64,000 nt of DNA. Source: Nostoc flagelliforme FACHB-838. Lineage in GTDB: Bacteria > Cyanobacteriota > Cyanobacteriia > Cyanobacteriales > Nostocaceae. The stretch spans positions 1-64,000 of the forward strand of contig NZ_JACJSI010000021.1 of the NCBI RefSeq assembly GCF_014698065.1, written 5' to 3'. Below are positions 44,067 through 53,300 of this stretch, in pieces (position 1 is the stretch's first letter; each line of letters opens with the position of its first letter). The position numbers and the translations under genes were made by a program. Under the pieces are notes generated by a model, which was given only the letters and a program-made list of their open reading frames with translations, ran no database searches and was not told where the DNA came from.

Positions 44067-45623
44067 TCAAGATAACTTTGTCAAAAATCCTAACAACTTT
44101 TTGGTATTTGATGTCAAGAGTGTTCGCCGATAAGCATCAGCTGCTTTTTTAATCGCTTCGGCTTGAGTGGGATAAGGATGAATTACATTGCTTAACTTAC
44201 TCAAGCCTATTTTATTCACCATTGCCGTAGTCACTTCTGATATCATCTCACCTGCGTGGCTGGCGACAATAGTTGCACCGATAATTTCATCAGACCCTTT
44301 TTTATGGTGGATTTTGAGAAATCCTGACTCTTCACTATCTGCGATCGCTCGGTCTACATTACTAAAAGGTATCTTAATTGTTGTCACTTCAATACCCAAC
44401 TTCTGCGCTTCGTCTTCATACATCCCAACGTGGGCGATTTCTGGGTCAGTATAAGTTACCCAAGGCATCACTAGATTACTGAGTTTCGAGCGTCCTATGC
44501 CAAAGGGAGAAAATAGCGTATTTTTAATCACAATCCGCGCCGCTGCATCAGCAGCATGGGTAAACTTCCAGTTCATGCAGATATCACCAGCTGCATAAAT
44601 TTTGGGATTGGTCGTCTGGAGATAATCATTTACCTTCACACCTTGGTGCTTATCGTATTCCACCCCAACTGATTCTAAATTCAAACCTTCCACATTTGGC
44701 GATCGCCCCGCACCGACTAAAATTTCATCGACTGTCACCGAATCTCGATGACCATTGGTGGAAAAGTAAAGCCGTTTCCCCTCGGTGACAGTTACTACTT
44801 CTTCTAACTTGGAATTTAGTACCAGGCGAATTCCTTCTTTAATTAAAACCTTTTGGAGAATTTCAGCGCCCTCAGCATCTTCTTTATTAAGGATGTGAGA
44901 ACCGCTATGGAAAAGTACCACTTCACAACCCAACCGCCGGAAAGCTTGCGCCAATTCGCAACCAATGGGGCCGCCACCAATCACCGCCAAACGTTCCGGT
45001 CGTTGAATCAGCGAAAACACCGTCTCATTTGTTAGATAACCCGCCTTTTCAATTCCCGGAATCGGCAGTTGTGCAGCTTTTGCACCAGTCGCAATTACAG
45101 CTTTTTTAAATTGGAGGGTTTTATCGCCAACTTGCACCGTATTCTTACTTGCAAATCGACCACTACCCAAAAAGACATCAACACCCAACTTTTGAAACCG
45201 TTCCGCCGAGTCATTAGGGCTGATATCAGCCCTAATCCGCCGCATTCTGACCATGACTTTGGGAAAATCAACATCAATATTGTGTTGGGGAATATTAACT
45301 CCCAAGTCTTTAGCATCCCAGATTTCGCCGACAACGCGGGCAGACCGAATAATAGTTTTAGATGGTACGCAACCAACATTTAAGCAATCTCCACCCATAA
45401 GATGCTTTTCAATCAACGCCACCTTTAAACCCACATCTAAACCAGCTGCACCCGCCGCCACCACTAATCCCGCCGTACCAGCACCAATTACTACCAAATC
45501 GTAAACGTCGGCGGGTTGAGGATTAACCCAATTTGGCGGATGGACGTAAGACACTAACTTTTGGTTATACTCATCTATTGGGCGAACTGTAACTCTCTCT
45601 AAATCTGAATTGGTCATTGGCAA
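44067..45623 (-). CDS. FAD-dependent pyridine nucleotide-disulfide oxidoreductase (mercuric-reductase-like)
   Basis: 518 residues. The FAD-binding motif GAGTAG (about 47-52), the redox disulfide GGDCLNVGCVPSKT (C80, C85), the NAD-binding G-G-G-P-I-G-C-E-L-A, and the C-terminal dimerisation region with H-P-Y-P-T-Q-A-E (catalytic His) are all present. The family includes dihydrolipoamide dehydrogenase and MerA. No extra N-terminal HMA domain and no C-terminal vicinal Cys pair of true MerA are present, so mercury reduction is doubtful. The gene is followed on the same strand by TVP38 membrane genes upstream, a common pairing. Confidence 0.88.
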   Translation of the reverse strand: MPMTNSDLERVTVRPIDEYNQKLVSYVHPPNWVNPQPADVYDLVVIGAGTAGLVVAAGAAGLDVGLKVALIEKHLMGGDCLNVGCVPSKTIIRSARVVGEIWDAKDLGVNIPQHNIDVDFPKVMVRMRRIRADISPNDSAERFQKLGVDVFLGSGRFASKNTVQVGDKTLQFKKAVIATGAKAAQLPIPGIEKAGYLTNETVFSLIQRPERLAVIGGGPIGCELAQAFRRLGCEVVLFHSGSHILNKEDAEGAEILQKVLIKEGIRLVLNSKLEEVVTVTEGKRLYFSTNGHRDSVTVDEILVGAGRSPNVEGLNLESVGVEYDKHQGVKVNDYLQTTNPKIYAAGDICMNWKFTHAADAAARIVIKNTLFSPFGIGRSKLSNLVMPWVTYTDPEIAHVGMYEDEAQKLGIEVTTIKIPFSNVDRAIADSEESGFLKIHHKKGSDEIIGATIVASHAGEMISEVTTAMVNKIGLSKLSNVIHPYPTQAEAIKKAADAYRRTLLTSNTKKLLGFLTKLS

Positions 45624-45742
45624 AACCTCTTTTAAAATTAAGAATCCCGATTAATTTAGGCGGCTCAGTCTTGTACTTTTTATGCTTGTTTATAGCGGTT
45701 CTCGATTGAGTGAGCTACAAGAACCCCTCTTCCCTTGCGGGG

Positions 45743-45905
45743 CTACGGTGTACACACATCTTTGTATAAAATCAAAATCGTTGAAGATCCCCCTAAATCC
45801 CCCTTAAAAAGGGGGACTTTGACTCTGGTTCCCCCTTTTTTAAGGGGGTTAGGGGGGATCTAAACGCTGTGAGGCAACTCTCAAAGACTTGTGTGTACAC
45901 CGTAG
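45743..45905. mobile_element. MITE, 163 bp, with 16-bp termini and 10-bp target duplication
   Basis: CTACGGTGTACACACA (45743-45758) and its exact reverse complement TGTGTGTACACCGTAG (45890-45905) are the termini. The flanks carry identical CCTTGCGGGG (45733-45742 and 45906-45915). The interior contains a large CCCCCTTAAAAAGGGGG / CCCCCTTTTTTAAGGGGG type palindrome flanked by CCCCTAAATCCCCC. No reading frame is present. It lies between the oxidoreductase and TVP38 genes, in a 385-bp gap. Confidence 0.85.
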
Positions 45906-46008
45906 CCTTGCGGGGTGGGGTGCAATGACTATGGGAATCATAACTAATTACGCGGACATGATATTACAGCAATTTGCAGTTGACATAAACTTGTACAGTG
46001 GTGCTACC

Positions 46009-46782
46009 CTACAATTCTTCTTCTAAAGCTTTGCGTGCAATCCGGGTTACATAAACTGTAACGGCGACAGTGGCAATCAAACCCAAGATGCGAATTACCC
46101 ATTGTAAAGTCGGGTTGCTAGGTTGAGCCTCAGTGCCAATCATCGCCAGATTACCTGCAAGAGAACCAATATAAACGTACAGAATGGTTCCGGGAATCAT
46201 ACCCAAGGAGCCGATGAAGTAATCTTGAAGTGAAACTCTGGTGATGCCAAAGGCATAGTTGAGCAAATTGAAAGGAAAGATGGGGGATAGTCGCGTTAAC
46301 AGAACAATTTTTAATCCTTCTTTACCTACCGCTTGGTCAATCGCCGCAAATTTTTTGTTATCTGCAATTTTCTTCGCAACCCAGTTTCTTGCTAAATAAC
46401 GTCCCACAAGGAAAGCAGCAGTAGCGCCAAGGGTTGCACCGATAAACACGTAAAGAGAACCCCAAACTACACCAAAAATTACACCAGCTCCCAAGGTGAG
46501 AATAGAACCTGGGAAAAAAGCAACGGTAGCGATAATATAAAGGGCAATAAATGCGATCGCTCCCACTGTACCAAGGCTATCAATCCACTGCAAGGCGTTT
46601 CGTAAAATTGTTTGGGGATTGAAAGAATTGAGATTGGGAGATTCTTGTGCCAAAGCTGGGTCTGTGTTTAATGAGAAAATACTCGCCAATATCAGTAATG
46701 TTAATATACTTAGGTTAAAAAACTTCTGCAAGTTTCTGGCATCAATACTTTTAAATATCTGAATGATTGTTGTTTTTTTCAT
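46009..46782 (-). CDS. TVP38/TMEM64 family membrane protein (paralogue 1)
   Basis: 257 residues. A weak signal-anchor or extra helix lies near residues 25-42 (LSILTLLILASIFSLN), then the DedA/VTT-type SNARE-associated domain (about 75-250) with F-F-P-G-S-I-L-T-L-G-A-G and L-L-T-R-L-S-P-I-F-P-F-N-L-L-N-Y-A-F-G. VTT proteins are thought to be lipid scramblases or transporters in the plasma membrane. It overlaps the next paralogue by 32 bp, so the pair is translationally coupled. It shares most of the core sequence with that paralogue, indicating duplication. Confidence 0.88.
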   Translation of the reverse strand: MKKTTIIQIFKSIDARNLQKFFNLSILTLLILASIFSLNTDPALAQESPNLNSFNPQTILRNALQWIDSLGTVGAIAFIALYIIATVAFFPGSILTLGAGVIFGVVWGSLYVFIGATLGATAAFLVGRYLARNWVAKKIADNKKFAAIDQAVGKEGLKIVLLTRLSPIFPFNLLNYAFGITRVSLQDYFIGSLGMIPGTILYVYIGSLAGNLAMIGTEAQPSNPTLQWVIRILGLIATVAVTVYVTRIARKALEEEL

Positions 46783-47509
46783 GGGTTTTTATTTCTTCTA
46801 TTGCCACACTTTGAGATAATGCTTTCTGAGCAACTTTTGTGATATATACAGTCACAGCAACGGTAGCAATCAACCCAACTACTCGCATTATCCATTGCCA
46901 GACTTGAGTTTCTAGAGTAATTGGTTGAGAAGAGGTGTTAATCATGGCAAGATTACCAGCTAACGAACCAATATAAACGTACATCACAGTACCGGGAATA
47001 ATGCCGAAGGAACCTAATATATAGTCTTTGAGAGAAACCTGTGTTACTCCAAAAGCATAATTTAATAAATTGAAGGGAAAGACGGGAGAGAGACGAGTTA
47101 ATAAGACAATTTTCCATCCCTCTTTGGAAACTGCTAAATCAATGGCTTTAAATTTAGGATGTTTTTCCATTTGTTGGGAAACCCAATCCCGTGACAGGTA
47201 GCGTCCAATGATAAAAGCCAACGTTGCTCCGATTGTTGCAGCAATTAGCACATATATTGATCCCCAAAATATTCCAAATAGACAACCACCTTTGAGCGTT
47301 AGGAGAGAACCCGGTATAAACAGTAATGTTGCTAAGTTGTAAATGACTATGTAGGCCATAGGCCCTAAGACACCTAGACTTTCAACCCAAATGACTGAGG
47401 TTTGTAAAAGTCCTTGAAAGTTTAACTGTTTAGCAGCAATTATGAAAGTAACAGCGAGACAACTTAGGAGTAGTAGTTTGAGTTTGGAATTTAATAAACG
47501 CTTCTTCAT
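46751..47509 (-). CDS. TVP38/TMEM64 family membrane protein (paralogue 2)
   Basis: 252 residues with a single N-terminal helix (about 10-27, KLLLLSCLAVTFIIAA), then the VTT domain with F-I-P-G-S-L-L-T-L-K-G-G and L-L-T-R-L-S-P-V-F-P-F-N-L-L-N. It is highly similar to paralogue 1 throughout the core. The C-terminus (VAIEEIKTHEKNNNHSDI) is charged and overlaps the start of paralogue 1. A 12-copy 21-bp tandem repeat lies directly upstream of its start (47509), where it may affect expression. Possibly acts with the neighbouring FAD reductase. Confidence 0.88.
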   Translation of the reverse strand: MKKRLLNSKLKLLLLSCLAVTFIIAAKQLNFQGLLQTSVIWVESLGVLGPMAYIVIYNLATLLFIPGSLLTLKGGCLFGIFWGSIYVLIAATIGATLAFIIGRYLSRDWVSQQMEKHPKFKAIDLAVSKEGWKIVLLTRLSPVFPFNLLNYAFGVTQVSLKDYILGSFGIIPGTVMYVYIGSLAGNLAMINTSSQPITLETQVWQWIMRVVGLIATVAVTVYITKVAQKALSQSVAIEEIKTHEKNNNHSDI

Positions 47510-47521
47510 TTTTATAAATTT

Positions 47522-47773
47522 GACCTTCTGAGGTTCAACTTTGACCTTCTGAGGTTCAACTTTGACCTTCTGAGGTTCAACTTTGACCTTCTGAGGCTCG
47601 ACTTTGACCTTCTGAGGTTCAACTTTGACCTTCTGAGGCTCGACTTTGACCTTCTGAGGTTTAACTTTGACCTTCTGAGGCTCGACTTTGACCTTCTGAG
47701 GCTCGACTTTGACCTTCTGAGGTTCAACTTTGACCTTCTGAGGCTCGACTTTGACCTTCTGAGGCTCGACTTT
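47522..47773. repeat. 21-bp tandem repeat, 12 copies
   Basis: Unit GACCTTCTGAGGTTCAACTTT, 12 units in perfect register from 47522 to about 47773. Two main variants alternate: GGTTCAAC and GGCTCGAC (one GGTTTAAC). 21 is three times the 7-bp unit of cyanobacterial short repeats. It fills most of the 321-bp gap between the TVP38 gene and the glycosyltransferase. Confidence 0.95.
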
Positions 47774-47830
47774 AAAACTTACACCTCAAATCCAATGCCC
47801 CTAAGATATACTACCTACATGAGAAACAGC

Positions 47831-48541
47831 TTAAAGCCTGTTAAATTTTTCTCGGCGATACCAGCAACGAACTCGCTCAGGTGAAACGCCGAGTAAGTAA
47901 GCAATAATTACTATTTGATTAAGTAGCGTAGTTTTGAATACTCCCTTTTGTAACCATCTACGAGCTGAAGTGATAACTGGTGTGGGAATAATTACAATGC
48001 GTCCGATGCGTTTTAAACGACGCATGAGTTCAAAATCTTCCATGATAGGCAATTCGGGAAAGCCGCCTATTTGCTGAAATACTTCTTTTGTTAAAAAAAT
48101 TCCTTGGTCGCCATAAGGCATTTGATAAATGTGCGATCGCACATTTACTCCCCACTCTACCCATCGTAAACTTAAAAGTGACGCATCAATTCGCAACTTA
48201 AAAGCACCAGCCACAGTCCCAGGCTGTTGTAGTGCTGTGTGAATCATCTCATCGAACCCAGTGGGTAAACGAGTATCCGCATGGAGAAATAACAAAATAT
48301 CACCGCTAGCCGCTAAAGCACCGACGTTCATTTGCACAGCACGACCGGGAGGGGATGAAATAATTTTGATACCTAAAGACTGAGCAATTTCTACTGTGCC
48401 ATCATTTGAGCCACCATCCACTACAATCACTTCTATATTTGTACTGGGTTGGGTAGTTGCGATTGCTTCTTTGATATTTACCACTTCATTAATAGCTGGA
48501 ATAATAATAGAAATTCTGTTACTTCCAATATTCTGATTCAT
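47831..48541 (-). CDS. Family-2 glycosyltransferase (TIGR04283-type)
   Basis: 236 residues. A GT-A fold starts S-I-I-I-P-A-I-N-E, with V-I-V-V-D-G-G-S-N-D-G-T, then the DXD-like L-H-A-D-T-R and the acceptor-site M-E-D-F-E-L. It ends with R-C-W-Y-R-R-E-K. I recognise the TIGR04283 family, which occurs next to oxidoreductases and TVP38-like genes, and in some genomes near arsenosugar genes. It transfers a sugar from a nucleotide donor at the cytosolic face of the membrane. It precedes the TVP38/reductase genes on the same strand and may be part of their cluster. Confidence 0.88.
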   Translation of the reverse strand: MNQNIGSNRISIIIPAINEVVNIKEAIATTQPSTNIEVIVVDGGSNDGTVEIAQSLGIKIISSPPGRAVQMNVGALAASGDILLFLHADTRLPTGFDEMIHTALQQPGTVAGAFKLRIDASLLSLRWVEWGVNVRSHIYQMPYGDQGIFLTKEVFQQIGGFPELPIMEDFELMRRLKRIGRIVIIPTPVITSARRWLQKGVFKTTLLNQIVIIAYLLGVSPERVRCWYRREKFNRL

Positions 48542-48697
48542 AATTTTTTAAACCATTGAGGTACATCAATAATCAAGATACTGGCAGAGCTTATAAACTG
48601 TGTAAAGCTCACCGATCAACTGTTATAAATTTTGTGGCATAATCCACAATAAATCTATTTACCAATTAGTAATTCTATGATTATCGACCCTTAACAA

Positions 48698-48846
48698 ATA
48701 CCTACAGAAAGAAGCTCAAATTATCCTGAAGAGTTCAAACCATTAGTTGCAGGAAGAATACGACAACGGTTAGGAAACTTTGCCGGATTGAAAAACTTTG
48801 GAGTAAATTTTAGTCAAGTTAGAGCCTGGAAGTTATTCGGCATACT
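48698..48846 (+). pseudogene. Cupin-domain gene fragment
   Basis: One plus-strand frame reads I-P-T-E-R-S-S-N-Y-P-E-E-F, then V-A-G-R-I-R-Q-R-L-G-N, then L-K-N-F-G-V-N-F-S-Q. After a one-base shift it reads K-L-E-P-G-S-Y-S-A. This is the N-terminal strand pattern of small cupin proteins (P-F-x3-V-A-G-R ... F-G-V-N ... L-x-P-G-A-x-S-A). The metal-binding cupin motifs that should follow are missing, replaced by a palindrome. Confidence 0.55.
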
Positions 48847-48880
48847 TGGGTTAAGGCTTGCTTCTCCTTAACCCAAGTAT
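48842..48880. repeat. 15-bp perfect hairpin, ATACTTGGGTTAAGG
   Basis: ATACTTGGGTTAAGG (48842-48856) pairs exactly with CCTTAACCCAAGTAT (48866-48880), with loop CTTGCTTCT. It adjoins the cupin remnant and the truncated ALDH. Part of it resembles the MITE terminus at 63559-63575. Confidence 0.7.
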
Positions 48881-48892
48881 ATTTGCAAATAA

Positions 48893-49123
48893 TTAACTAC
48901 GGTTATCTATCTGAGCGCGTTGCAAACTTCCAGAGAAATCAACATAGATACTTTTCCATTCTGTGAAAACATCCAAAGCAGTAGTTCCCGCTTCGCGGTG
49001 TCCGTTACCGGTTTGTTTCACACCACCAAAGGGCAAGTGTACCTCTGCGCCAATAGATATCTCTTCACAAGCACTCAACCATTGCCCATTGATGTAATTG
49101 CGGCAAGATAGCGGAGTTGTCAT
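48893..49123 (-). pseudogene. Aldehyde dehydrogenase remnant with large internal deletion
   Basis: 76 residues join an ALDH N-terminus (residues 1-20, with [10 protein letters not shown]) directly to its far C-terminus ([22 protein letters not shown], then [10 protein letters not shown]). Roughly 400 residues, including the catalytic Cys and NAD site, are missing, yet the frame is preserved across the junction. It cannot be catalytic. Confidence 0.85.
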
Positions 49124-49236
49124 CTTGAAAATCTCCGGCTGATAATCTACTGAAACTTGTGTATTAAGTTTGCTTGCTTTCTAGGTTATCCTCAAGTTGA
49201 CAAAATTGGGGTAAGAAACAAATATCAATATAAAAA

Positions 49237-49959
49237 TTAAGGCACGAAGGCCAACACTCCTACAGGAGAACCAGAACCACCACGTAATCTTAGAGGTGCG
49301 ATCGCTAGAGTAGTACCTTTAGCTGGCAGTTGATCTAAATTTGTCAGATTCTCCAGCACAAGGCGCGGTTTTTCTAAAACTAAGCGGTTAATCGCAAAAC
49401 TGTTATCTTGTCCTGGGTCAACACCATGAGTATCAATTCCTACCCCAGCAATGTGCCGTTTATCCAGTAAAAATTGAGTTGCATCAATGCCAAACCCTGG
49501 AAAGTGCGGAATTCCTTGAGCATCATGATTAAGGAATGCACTTTTATCAAACCACTTTTTTTGCCAGCCAGTATGCAGTATAACTACGCAGCCACCAGAA
49601 ATTTCACCGTGTTGTTCTTCCCATGCCAAAACATCTGCAAGAGTCAAGGCATAATCAGGATTAACTGCTGTGGCTTGGCAAATATTTATGACTACCGCAG
49701 GTACAACCAACGACTGGGCTGGATATTGGTCAATTCCCACAGCATAACTATGAAAACTGTTAGGGGCGTTGATATGGGTAGCGCTATGTTCCCCCAACGA
49801 GAAACGCCGCAGGTAATAGCCATCATTATTTAATTCAGCCACAGTTTCAAATTCGACTGTAGGATCTCCAGACCATTGGGGAATATCTACGTCAATGACA
49901 TGGCTTAGGTGGATAACGCGTGTGTAGGTGATACTATTTTGACTTTCGGGTTGTATCAT
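49237..49959 (-). CDS. Cyclase-family (kynurenine-formamidase-like) hydrolase
   Basis: 240 residues. The metal-binding region reads E-H-S-A-T-H-I-N-A-P, a variant of the family's H-x-G-T-H-x-D-x-P motif with Ala for Gly and Asn for Asp. D-I-P-Q-W-S-G-D-P and V-G-I-D-T-H-G-V-D-P-G are the other family segments. Members hydrolyse N-formylkynurenine, isatin or cyclic esters. The exact substrate and effect of the Asn change are unclear. Encoded downstream on the same strand is the ALDH remnant, so a small pathway may have decayed here. Confidence 0.82.
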   Translation of the reverse strand: MIQPESQNSITYTRVIHLSHVIDVDIPQWSGDPTVEFETVAELNNDGYYLRRFSLGEHSATHINAPNSFHSYAVGIDQYPAQSLVVPAVVINICQATAVNPDYALTLADVLAWEEQHGEISGGCVVILHTGWQKKWFDKSAFLNHDAQGIPHFPGFGIDATQFLLDKRHIAGVGIDTHGVDPGQDNSFAINRLVLEKPRLVLENLTNLDQLPAKGTTLAIAPLRLRGGSGSPVGVLAFVP

Positions 49960-50337
49960 CCCAGCCTTCTATATTTATTTGTACTCAGGGATTTTTTAAA
50001 GTGCGTAGGTGCAAGCTCTCGTAGACATCGCCTGGGTTGGACAACGCCTACGCCAAGATAGTACTATCATTACAACGTTTTTCCAATCTAATTTCCTATA
50101 CTAAAAGAGATAATCCCCCCAATTCCTGTAAATTCTAGGTTATTGAGGGGGTTAAAATATTGCAGCAAAAAGCGAATTGATCTTAGTTAACAACCAATAG
50201 GTTAATTTTTGATTAAGCTAAGATTAAAATTATGTCTCTAGAAATTAAATATGCGTTATCCATAACCCTTGGAGAGACATAGAACTGCTACGTCTCTCCA
50301 TTCATTTTTATCAGATGTCTAATATCTACGTTGAGGG
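49960..50337. repeat. Spacer with two dispersed repeats
   Basis: This 378-bp gap between the cyclase (-) and histidine kinase (-) genes contains a CTCGTAGACATCGCCTGGGT-type repeat near 50015-50055. It also has a copy of the dispersed palindrome at 50251-50330 (ATGCGTTATCCATAACCC ... ACTGCTACGTCTC), related to 27787-27834 and 19300-19356. No gene was recognised. Confidence 0.6.
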
Positions 50338-53300
50338 TTATTGCTTTAGTGGAATCATGACAACAAACTCGGCACCTTCTCCTGGCGCTGAAATACACTG
50401 GATTTGCCCACCGTGTTTTTGAACAACAATTTGGTAGCTAATTGACAGCCCCATGCCCGTGCCTTTACCCACAGGTTTTGTCGTGAAGAATGGGTCAAAT
50501 AGTCGTTTGTGTACTTCCTCAGTCATGCCTGGACCATTGTCGGCAATGCTAATGATTACAAGGTCTTTTTGGATGAGGGTGCGAATGCGAATCTGGGAAG
50601 AAGTCATTTGTCCTTGGTCATTTGTCCTTTGTTCAGTGTTGTTTACTAATGACAAGTGACTAATGACAAATGACTCTTCTAAAACATCGATCGCATTTGT
50701 CAACAGATTCATAAACACCTGATTCATCTGTCCAGCGTGACACATTACTGGTGGTAGGTTGCCGTAGTCTCGAATTACTTGAATTTCAGGATGTCCGGGT
50801 TTGGCTTTGAGGCGATTTTGCAACAGCAGTAAGCTGCTATTTATACCTTCATGAATATTCACTGCCTTGGCACCGTCCTCATCAAGGCGAGAAAAATTGC
50901 GTAAAGATAGGACAATCTGCCGAATGCGTTCGGCTCCCACGTTCATAGAATCTAGGATTTTGGGTAAATCTTGCTTGAGAAAATCTAAATCAATGTCGTC
51001 GATTTGTTGATCAATCTCTGGTGTTAGTGGGTAGTTGTTTTGTTGATAAAGTTCAACTAGGTGCAGCAAATCCTTAGTATACTCGCGGGCGTGGCTAATA
51101 TTGCCATAAATGAAATTGACAGGATTATTAATTTCGTGGGCAATACCTGCAACCAATTGTCCTAAACTAGACATTTTTTCAGTTTGAATCAGTTGCGCTT
51201 GAGTGAGTTGAAGTTCTCGCAGCGCCGCTTCTAGTTGCTGGGCTTTATCTTGGGCGGTTTGGGCAGCAATGCGACTTTGGGTGTAAAGTTTAGCTTGGTC
51301 AATAGCGATCGCTATTTGAACTGTAACTGCTTGCAGTAATTCTACTTCGTTGTTCAGCCAAGACCGAATGCCACTAGAATAAGCACAACTAAATGTGCCA
51401 ATTTCGCCCGATTGTGTGTGTACGGGTAGCGACATAAAGGCAGTGAAACCAAAATCTTGTAAAAACTGCTGTGCTACGAAATCTTCCACAGTTCCAGCAT
51501 CATCAATGCGAATGATTTCTCCGTTCAAAGTTTTGGCTGCGATTAGTTCGATTTCTGCATTAGTTGCTTCTTGTTGGTTAAGAAAACAGGGGAAAAAGGA
51601 ACTTTTCGTCTCATATACTTTTTCCCAGTAGGGTATATCAACGTCTTGCCGATACCAAAAGAAGGCACAGCGATCGATCTGAAATAAGTTGTGAATCTCC
51701 TGCACTGCGGTTTTCACAATATAATTGAGATCCAAAGAAGCTCGAATCTGATTAGAAAGACGATTGAGTAATGCTTCTCGCTGGACGCTTTCTCTGAGTG
51801 CAATTTCTCCTTGCTTGCGTTTGATGCCAATGGCAATTTCTTGAGCGGCAAATTCCAGTGCTGTGAAAGTTGATTCTGTAACAGTTTGGCGGGCAAACAT
51901 GGCTATCACCCCTACAGTTTCATCTTCGACAATCAAGGGATAGCCAGCGAAGGCGACCATACCTTGTTCTTTTGCCCACTCTTTGTTACCTACGAGGGGA
52001 TCTGTCTGCACAGAGTTAGTTAAGTGGGGTTTGCCTTCTTCAGCAATCAAACCAATTTTGAATTGACCAACTGGCACACGTTTATGGGGCCCATTGATAT
52101 GAGTGTACATCCCAGAACTGACTTGCAACTCCAATACATTGTCTTGTTCGTTCAGTATCCAGATGCGAGCAAAAGCTGCATCAAGATGTTCAACTAAAGC
52201 GTCAGTGCAGCGGCGCATCATGTTCTGTAAGCTGTCAGTCTGGGTAAGGGCCGCGTCTACATCAGCACGAAAATTTGCTAAACGTGCTCGTTCTGCTAAA
52301 GCTACTTCTGCTTCTTTGCGGTCAGTGGTGTCATAGCAAATACCAACGAAGTATAAAACATTGCCATTAGCGTCTTTAATAGCAGATGAGTTGCTTGTAT
52401 GCCATCGCCAACTACCATTTTTGTGTTTGACTCGATATTCAATTGCCTTTTGTTTCTCGCCTGTTGTCAAAATTCTTTGAAAATAATTGGCACAAATATG
52501 CACATCGTCAGGATGTATAAAGGGAATAAAGGATTGGCCTTCAACCTCTGCCACCTCATGCCCAAAAATTTCAGTCCAGTTAGGAGAAACGTAAGAAAAT
52601 ATTCCTTCAAGTGTCAGTGCAAAAATAATGTTATTAGCGTTTTCTACAATGCTGCGGAACTTGGCATCGCTTTCTACTAAGGCTGCTTGGACGTTGTTGT
52701 TGGCATCGCGGACAAGAACTATGATCTGCTGTTCTGGTAATGGTAATAATCTGGCTTCAAAATTATTGTTTTCTTCTGGTGGCGATAAGGTATATTCAAA
52801 ACTGACTTCATATTGAGTTTCAAGTACTTGAGTTATTGCTTGGTGGAAGCGATCGCCTAAAGCAGGCGGTAGACATTCTCGCAAACTCTTGCCCTGACAA
52901 TCTCCTGGTAGAATAGAAAGACTCTCCATCAATCCTTGTTTGTAATCCAAAATCGTTCCATCAGCATCAATACGAAAGTACAAATCAGGAAGCACTTGTA
53001 AAATCGCTGCAAATTCTGATGTTTTTTGGCGTAACTGCGCTTCAGCCGCTTGGCGTTTTCCAGTTTCAGCTTGCAGTTGCTTTAGTACTTTTTGCCTTCC
53101 TGTAATTTTACGTAGGTGGTAAGAGGAATTTGTCGATGGCGAGTAGCTTTCTGTTAGCACAGGTTGGCTTACGACTATCGGCCCTTTTGTTAGATCCATG
53201 CAATAACCGATGTAACCAACAAAACTACCATCTGCGGAAAATCGTGGCGCAGCTGTATCTAAAATCCAGTGATATTTGCCATCAGCCCGACGCAGGCGAT

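Noticed and set aside
44067..45623. True mercuric reductase (merA)
   Set aside because: Lacks the C-terminal vicinal cysteines and no mer genes are nearby; called only as a disulfide-reductase relative.
47512..47727. Minus-strand frame encoding repeated LRRSKLN heptapeptides
   Set aside because: Artefact of a 21-bp tandem repeat that keeps its frame open; starts from TTG and has no ribosome-binding site.
47522..47773. Possible CRISPR array
   Set aside because: Direct 21-bp repeats are contiguous with no unique spacers; no cas genes.
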